Assembly: GCA_029215795.1 (NCBI GenBank)
Contig: JARDYH010000001.1
Span: forward strand, 296,862,654-296,926,653
Reading direction: 5' to 3'
Length of the DNA: 64,000 bases
Source: Anniella stebbinsi
Lineage: Eukaryota > Chordata > Lepidosauria > Squamata > Anniellidae
Part shown: positions 57,907-64,000 of the stretch, piece by piece
Position numbering within the stretch: position 1 is the first letter of the stretch
Layout: the number at the start of each line of letters is the position of its first letter
The notes under the pieces: model-generated
The model's input: the letters and a program-made list of their open reading frames with translations, nothing else
The model's database searches: none
What the model was told of the DNA's origin: nothing
Program-made: the position numbers and the translations under genes

Positions 57907-57907
<1 letters not shown>
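55616..57907. other. Intron with a SINE 3' piece
   Basis: 56745-56850 reads TACCCCTGCCTAAGCTACCTC, ATAGGGTTCTTCTGAGGAT and GAAGGATAAAAATGTAATAAAA, a plus-strand SINE end. Nothing else recognised. Confidence 0.4.

Positions 57908-57961
<54 letters not shown>
57908..57961. repeat. TA/CA compound microsatellite
   Basis: Alternating TA for about 30 bases, followed by alternating CA for about 23. Confidence 0.9.
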
Positions 57962-59849
57962 TAAATTACAAAATATATATATGCTTGAAAACACCCACAA
58001 ACCATCACAAATACACATCTCTGCATAATTATAGAGGAATACAGGAACTCTGACTTGAAGCCTAGCAACAGTATCCAAGTATTAGTTAGTCTGCTAATCA
58101 ACTACCAAACTCACACACCACCACCTCAATGTGTTTCATATTTAAAAATAAAATCCCTCTTGTTTCTATCTTGAGAGCTGCTGAAGGAGAAGGTATATGA
58201 TAAAACAAACCTTGTTCACTTGAGGAGGAACAACCCATGTCATTTAATCCATCTGATAATTCATCTCATCACAAACAGCCAAGGCAAAACAAAATAAAAA
58301 GATTTAAAAATAGGTTATCCAAGTCAAAGGATCCTCCGTTTGCAACATATATAATATGTGCATAGCTGTATTTAAAGAGACCTTCAAGACTCCTATATAT
58401 ATTATTGCTGGTTTTTTGTATCTCCATCCTATAGAAGCCATAGTAAATGCTGTATAGCAAATGCTTTCTAAACCTTCTGTGCTCATTTACTTGCAGACAG
58501 CTGTAGACTGGATGAAAACAATCAGGGATTAACTTTTCTATTCATCACAGCTTTTAATCCATTACTTTCCCTTCAGTTTTCAATAAAAATAAATAGATAA
58601 ATAAATAAAAATAAAATATTACAAGTAGTTGCAGTGAGAAGAGAAAGAACAACATGTCAATCAATAAGACTTAGCTACTGGACAGTTCACTAAGCATGTG
58701 TGCAGTATTTAAAGATGCAACATTTGTGTCAAAACATAAATACAGTGAAACCATGCAAGCAGTATGTTTTAAAATACTTGAATTTTTTTCCAGATTTCAA
58801 TAATAATTGACACTGCCTCGTTATTAAAGAAGATGCTCTGATGCATTTGTAATATTTATAACAGCTTATTATTGGGAATGTGAGATCAGAAGAATTTAAG
58901 GGTATAGGTCATGCTTAGTGTGGCGCTTAAAATACAAATGTATGTAAAGGAAATGGATGTAACAAATTGACAGGATGTCTGAAATGAAAATAAAAAATAA
59001 AAATAACTTGTACTTTCAAAACCATGTCATAAAATAAGTAAAGTTGAAATAATTAAGTTCAGTCTTAATATTTTATCTTTTTTCTATGAAGCATATATTT
59101 CCAATGAAGAATATGATCTTCTAATATGAAACTGACAATATCATAAATTATTCATTGTAATATATGGGTTTCTTTCTAATGCAATCCTTAGTCCCGAAAT
59201 ACCTACAATGAGCCACAGCAAGTGTACAATGTCACAAACCAAGGTCTCGTTTGGATGTTTTTTCTCCCTTTTAAGTGAAGGGATTGCAAACAAGCCTCAG
59301 GCTCACATACTCTAGCCTGTTTCTTTACAAGAGAGTTTAATGACCCAGGGTCAGGGAGACCCCACTTTCAGATGAGAAACCAGGAGTGTGGGGTTAGTGT
59401 GAGAGCCCTGCATAAGATCTCTCTCATAGAGCAGTCCTTTAAGGATGGGGCAGAAATAACACCCAAACAGGCCTTCTGATGTTTAATTTAACATTACTGG
59501 TTGGCACAAATGTCTGGGGTGAAAAATTGCTATGATTTGGGGTTGCTGTTTTTCCTTGTATAAAGGGTTGGATTCATGGTATCCATGAGCAAAACTCTAC
59601 TCATGGGATACTCTTGATAGAGGAAGAGGATTTTCTTAGATCCTCCCTTCCACTTCCAGCCCCCTGTATCAGAACGAAGCCTCTACTGGATCTCAGGCCC
59701 TTCCACAAATGGGATTTTTGTAAACTGCCCAGAGATAATAATTAAAAAAAGCCGCCTCATGTGTGTGGCACTGATGGCACTAAATTCAGGAGAGCCCATA
59801 GACTGTTTAAGGGAAGACATCCCAATCTAGAACCAATTGTCCATGTCTA
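57962..59849. other. Intron, nothing recognised
   Basis: AT-rich with short AAATAAATA runs at 58586-58618. No gene or named repeat. Confidence 0.3.
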
Positions 59850-60660
59850 TCCAGATCAGCGCATTTCCTAATCTACCCCACTTCCATCTTATCAGAATTT
59901 AGCTTCATCTTATTTGCTCTCATCCATCCTAAAATTGATTCCAGGCACTTGTTCAGAATCCACAGCCTCCTTGGGGTTAGATGAAGGAAAAGAGCTTTGG
60001 TAGAGCTGTGTGTCATCCTCTTATTGATGACACTGCAGCCAAAACTCCAGATGACTTCTCCAGTTTCATGTAGATGTTTAAAAACCATGGGAAACCTCAA
60101 TAGAACATTGCAGTATGCAAGAGCTAAAGGGTAGAACTGAAGTTCCCTAGCGCCACCTTAGACCCATCCATCCGGAGAGGACAGAAGCTACTGCAATACC
60201 ATGCCTCCAAGTCAATCCTGGTGAGACAATGGAAGGACCTGATTTGCATGCAGAAGGTCCCAGGTTCAATTCCTGCTATCTCCAGGTAGGGCTAGAAAAG
60301 AATCCTGCATGAAACCTTGGAAAGTCGCTGCTGCCAGTCAGTGTAGACAATACTGGGCTAGATGGACAAGGGTATGACTCAGTATAAGGTAAATTTCTAT
60401 GTTTCTATGATACCATGATTGATGGTATCAAAAGCCGCCAAAAGTTTTAGGAGAACCAACCAGGCTTCATTCCCCACATCCCATCCTGTCGATTCCCTGG
60501 TGCAAGTCATCCATCACAGCAACCCAGGGAGACTCTATCACAAACCTAGGTCAGAAGCCATATTGGAAAGAATCAAAAACACAGTTGAGCAATATGTACT
60601 CCTTGGCCTCTCTCCATGCAACCTGCTGGAAACCAGGGGAGCCCCACTCACTCTTCATTG
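59850..60660 (-). repeat. LINE-like interspersed repeat interrupted by a SINE
   Basis: Wording such as CTTATCAGAATTTAGCTTCATC, CACTGCAGCCAAAACTCCAGATGACTTCTCC and, after the SINE, GATGGTATCAAAAGCCGCCAAAAG and TCATCCATCACAGCAACCC is that of a common squamate LINE-derived repeat. Clade not certain (L2/CR1-like). Confidence 0.5.
60221..60410 (+). repeat. tRNA-derived SINE with B box
   Basis: GATTTGCATGCAGAAGGTCC and the B-box-like GGTTCAATTCC, then CAGTCAGTGTAGACAATACTGG, CTAGATGGAC, GACTCAGTATAAGG and a short TTTCTATG tail repeat. Inserted into the 59.85-60.66 kb repeat. Confidence 0.65.
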
Positions 60661-61131
60661 AAGCCCAGTTGATCAGCAGTGAAAAGATCACTGTTCAAGT
60701 CCTAATAGCAAGGGGGAAATAGCAACCTCAATCAGAATGACTGAGAGGCTTTAACCTCACCCCCTCTCAATGATCCCAATGCAGAGATTGCCATTTTCTC
60801 ACTGCTCATAGTGTATATGCATGAGTGTGTGTGTGCACATATGCTTGCAGCCTCTGACCCACCATCTGGCACCACATACAACCCTGGGGCCAAAAAGATT
60901 GCCCACCCCTGATCTAAATAATCAGTGTCCTCCAAGACTACGTGAAGGTGAAGATATAACACTCGCCCCAAGATCTTGCATATTTGATACTGGGTGATAA
61001 TTTTCTAAGACCATCAGATCTGACATCTAAATTCAGCTTCTTCAGTAGTAGTTCACCACTGTCTCCTTCAGGGCAGCAAGAAGTATAACTTTCTTTTGTC
61101 TGTTGATCCGTTTCATTGGATTACCTAAAGC

Positions 61132-61268
61132 ATTCTTCCCCAACCTGTTGCCGTTCAGATGTTTTGAACTCCAATTCCCAGCATTCCTGATCATTGGTCG
61201 CACTGGCTGGGGCTGATAGAAGTTGAAGTCCAAAGCATCTAGTGCGCACCATGTTAGGGAAGGATAGC
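61132..61268. repeat. Foldback/MITE, copy of the 10.5 kb family
   Basis: TTCTTCCCCAACCTGTTGCC faces ACCATGTTAGGGAAGGAT. In between: GTTCAGATG, CTCCAATTCCCAGCATTCC and GGCTGGGGCTGATAGAAGTTG. Confidence 0.6.
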
Positions 61269-61279
61269 CTAGAATTCTA

Positions 61280-62044
61280 GTATTATGAGAAAGGGGGGAA
61301 ACTTCTCTCTAGTCACTTTCTTCACACTATGAATAATTTTATAAACCTCTATGATATTCAACTTCAGTAATTTTTTTCTTAACTAAAAAGCCCAAATCAT
61401 TGTAGCTTTTCCATATAAGGAAAGTGTTCTACCCTCTTGATAATTTTGGTTGCCCTTTTCTGCACACTTTTCAGCTTTGTATAAGGGCATTACAATACTG
61501 GACAACTCCTTGCATAGCATTCATCTTTTTCACAGCTATCGCAAAACTGATCAACATCTTTATTGAACAATCCACCATAGCCCCAAGAATTCTGTCCTGT
61601 TACTCACTGTCAGTTCACACCCTTTCATGGTATATGTGAACTTAGAGGAGTTTTCTCCTCGATGTCTATAAGTTATCCTTGCTTACATTGAACTGCATTT
61701 CCTATTTTTATCAATTTCCTTAATTTGGAGATATCTTTTGGAGTTTTTCACAGTCCACTTTGATTTTAACCCCTTCTAATAATTTGGTGTCACTTGCAAA
61801 TTTGGCCACCTCATCTCTTATTCCAGATCGTTTATAAACAAGTTTAAAAGCACTGATTCCAATATAGACACTACTTCCCTCTATTGAGACAACTGTCCTA
61901 CTCTCTGCTTTCTGTTCTTTAACTTGTTGAGGATCCATGACAGCAGGCCCGTCTTATCACATATCTGTAAGGGGCTGTGTCAAAAGATATCTGAAAGTTC
62001 AAGTTTACAATGGCTCTCAAAGAACTCTAAACATTGGATGCATG
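61280..62044 (-). repeat. CR1/L3-like LINE fragment, old
   Basis: The plus strand reads TGGTTGCCCTTTTCTGCACAC, GAGATATCTTTTGGAGTTTTTCACAGTCC, TAATTTGGTGTCACTTGCAAATTTGG and GGATCCATGACAGC, related in wording to 41030-41502. Non-coding remnant. Confidence 0.5.
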
Positions 62045-62045
62045 A

Positions 62046-63220
62046 CTTAGAATAATAGCATCATAGAATAGTGGAGTTGGAAGGGGCCTATAAGGACATC
62101 AAGTCCAACCCCCTGCTCAATGCAGGAATCCACCTTAAAGCATACCTGACAGATGGTTGTCCAGCTGCCTCTTGAATGTCTCTAGTGTGGGAGAGCCCAC
62201 CATCTCCCTAGGTAATTGGTTCCATTGTCTTATTGCTCTAACAGTCAGGAAGTTTTTTCTCATGTCCAGCCAGAATCTGGCTTCCTGTAACTTGAGCCCA
62301 TTATTCCGTGTCCTGCATTCTGGGTTGATCGAGAAGAGATCTTGGCCCTCTTCTGTGTGACAATCTTTCAAGTATTTGAAGAGTGATATCATGTCTCCCC
62401 TCAGTCTTCTCTTCTCCAGGCTAATCATGCCCAGTTCTTTCAGTCTCTCTTCATAGGGTTTGTTTCCAGACCCCTGATCCTCCTCGTTGCCCTCCTCTGA
62501 ACACACACCAGCTTGTTCAGAACTGGACACAATACTCAAGATGAGTATCTCTCAAATAGAGGGAACCAGTACTTTGCGCGATTTGGAAGCTATACTTCTA
62601 TTAATGCAGCACAAAATAGCATTTGCTTTTTTGCAGCCACGTATTGCTGAGTGAAGTATCCCCCATCTTGTTAACTGTGTATTTGGCTTCTTTTTCCTAG
62701 GTGTTGAACTTGGCATTTATCCTTATTAAATTTCATTCTGTTTTTCAGCCCAGCTCTCCAGTGTATCAAGATCACTTTGAAGTTTGTTTCTATCTTCCAG
62801 GGTATTAGCGACCCCACCCAATTTTGTGTCGTCTGCAAGTTTGATAAGCATTCCCTGAACATCCTCGTCCAAATCATTATCTTATCTTTACAGAAGCCGT
62901 GCTGATTTTTCTTCAGCAAGACTGGCTCTTCTATGTGCTTCATAATTTTATTTTACTAATGATTTCCATCATGTTACTCAGAAGAGCCATTAAGTTAACT
63001 GTCATGTACTTTCCTGGATACCCTCCATTCCTTTTTTAAAGCTGGTGTTACATTGGCTAGTCTCCAATCCTCTGGTATGGAGACCAATTTTAGGGATAAG
63101 ATGCAATTTTTTGTTAGAAGTTTGACAATTTCACTTTTGACTTCTTTAAGAATATTCAGGTGGGTGCTATCCAGAACCAGCGATTTGTTATTTTTTTATA
63201 TATGTTTATAAGTCTAAACA
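62046..63220 (-). pseudogene. CR1 LINE, ORF2 C-terminus and upstream part
   Basis: On the minus strand, 62539-62135 encodes the end of CR1 ORF2: LGMISLEKRRLRGDMISLFK, RTRNNGLKLQEARFWLDMRK and FLTVRAIRQWNQLPREM, up to DNHLSGML. The 3' end shows the CTATTCTATGAT-type terminal repeat at 62055-62075. From 62546 to about 63200 the sequence continues in CR1-associated wording (GGAACCAGTACTTTG, CCCACCCAATTTTGTGTCGTC). Frames are broken throughout. Confidence 0.72.
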
Positions 63221-63641
63221 TTTCATCTCATCACTTCTGTATGACTCTGTTCTTTAGACTCCTTCATACTCATGCCCCTACTATACGAAACTACCTAAAA
63301 GACAGAACAGTAGTTGAGGGTGGAGGTTACAGGAAAGAAGGTCCTTCCTAAACCATGCTGGTCCCAAACAACAATTCAAAGTCATATTTTCCTAGTTTTT
63401 AATGGTTTTGTTATAGATCTGTGTTCCTTAAAAATTATTCTATTTGATACGGAGATGGGGCTTAACTTCATTTCCCTGTTCCTTCAAATTTTAAATGATG
63501 GAAACAATTTGTATCTCCACAAAAACACAAATATACTACATTATTCATTTTTAACTGGAATACCTTTAATTTATATGTATTAACTTCTATACAATATTGA
63601 ATGGAAGTCCTAGTTTACATGTTGATGTATATCTTACATAC
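63221..63641. other. Intron, nothing recognised
   Basis: AT-rich sequence between the CR1 remnant and the splice donor at 63641. Confidence 0.3.
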
Positions 63642-63708
63642 CAATATCGGTTTCCTTGTGATTCTTGATATATTCAGCAAGCTCAAAATTTCCAGCAATT
63701 ATTGCCAC
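63642..63708 (-). CDS. SHANK2: SHANK2 coding exon (end of ankyrin region)
   Basis: A 67-base internal exon. On the minus strand CATATTTCAG precedes it and GTATGTAAG follows. It encodes VAIIAGNFELAEYIKNHKE then TDI plus one base. This is the helix pair that closes the SHANK ankyrin-repeat domain, known in the family to run straight into a V-PFRE linker. The leftover G joins TG of exon 8253-8559 to give that Val. Intron length to that exon is about 55 kb. The sequence would also fit SHANK1/3; the linker exon favours SHANK2. Confidence 0.85.
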
Positions 63709-64000
63709 CTGAAATATGAGAGAACAGGATACGTTTAATATTTAATATGCATCCTATAAGTGATACATGTTTCAAATTCCAGACATGTATGAATCAGATA
63801 CTTATTCAATATTACATCCTTGGGTGACCGTATATTTTTTGCACCTTTGGCAACTCATCTTTTTGCTGCCTGTAAAACAGATGTTTTGGGTTTCTGGAAA
63901 CATTATTTGAACAGAATAGAACTTATTTGGTCTAGTGGTGATTTATCAAAATAATTTCTCTCTGCTGGCCACAGAATTAACAGGAATACATTTGGCAGCA
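63709..64000. other. SHANK2 intron upstream of the ankyrin exon
   Basis: Branch point and acceptor region for 63708, then unannotated intron. No repeat recognised. Confidence 0.4.

Overview
The window looks like an intronic stretch of a vertebrate gene from a squamate reptile (lizard or snake). Support for this: about 60 percent or more A+T outside a few elements, almost no long host reading frames, tRNA-headed SINEs and L2-type LINE tails of the kind seen across squamates, a CR1 3' end, a 5'-truncated L1, several MITE families, and two different tyrosine-recombinase (YR) retrotransposons. The taxonomic call is inference from repeat types, not from a marker gene.

The host gene lies on the minus strand and is very probably SHANK2, a postsynaptic scaffold. 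Three exons with clean splice sites are visible. The first (63642-63708) encodes the end of the ankyrin region. The second (14640-14721) carries the ATG of the short isoform. The third (8253-8559) encodes the Ser/Arg-rich linker that follows. The 63.6 kb and 14.6 kb exons end in the same phase and both can join the 8.5 kb exon, but reading the 14.6 kb exon after the 63.6 kb exon gives an early stop. They therefore behave as alternative starts rather than consecutive exons.

From 1 to 8196 there is a nested pair of DIRS-type elements, both minus strand, in sense with the host gene. Copy B (628-6807) is complete: inverted terminal repeats, an internal complementary region (ICR), gag, RT/RNase H/methyltransferase-like and YR frames. 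It sits inside the gag gene of copy A (1-627 and 6808-8196). The copies share about 2 kb and differ there by two substitutions plus short homopolymer/dinucleotide length changes, so the insertions are young. Copy A ends only about 55 bp downstream of a SHANK2 splice donor.

From about 30.2 to 36.6 kb there is a plus-strand Ngaro-like element with a GC-rich leader, a gag with a CCCH zinc finger, RT/RNase H broken by stops and frameshifts, an intact YR and an intact SGNH-hydrolase-like frame.

The remaining intron holds L2 fragments (17.3, 19.0, 38.9, 43.8, 53.1 kb), an L1 3' end inserted with a target duplication into an older CR1/L3-like element (41-42.8 kb), CR1 pieces (61.3-63.2 kb), SINEs, and MITE or foldback families. 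Two MITE families are notable: a 357-bp element rich in GCGCAT motifs (45.7 and 53.9 kb, opposite orientations) and a family with CGGACRACA-type inverted ends (18.2, 24.4, 52.3 kb). Long stretches in between show nothing recognisable.
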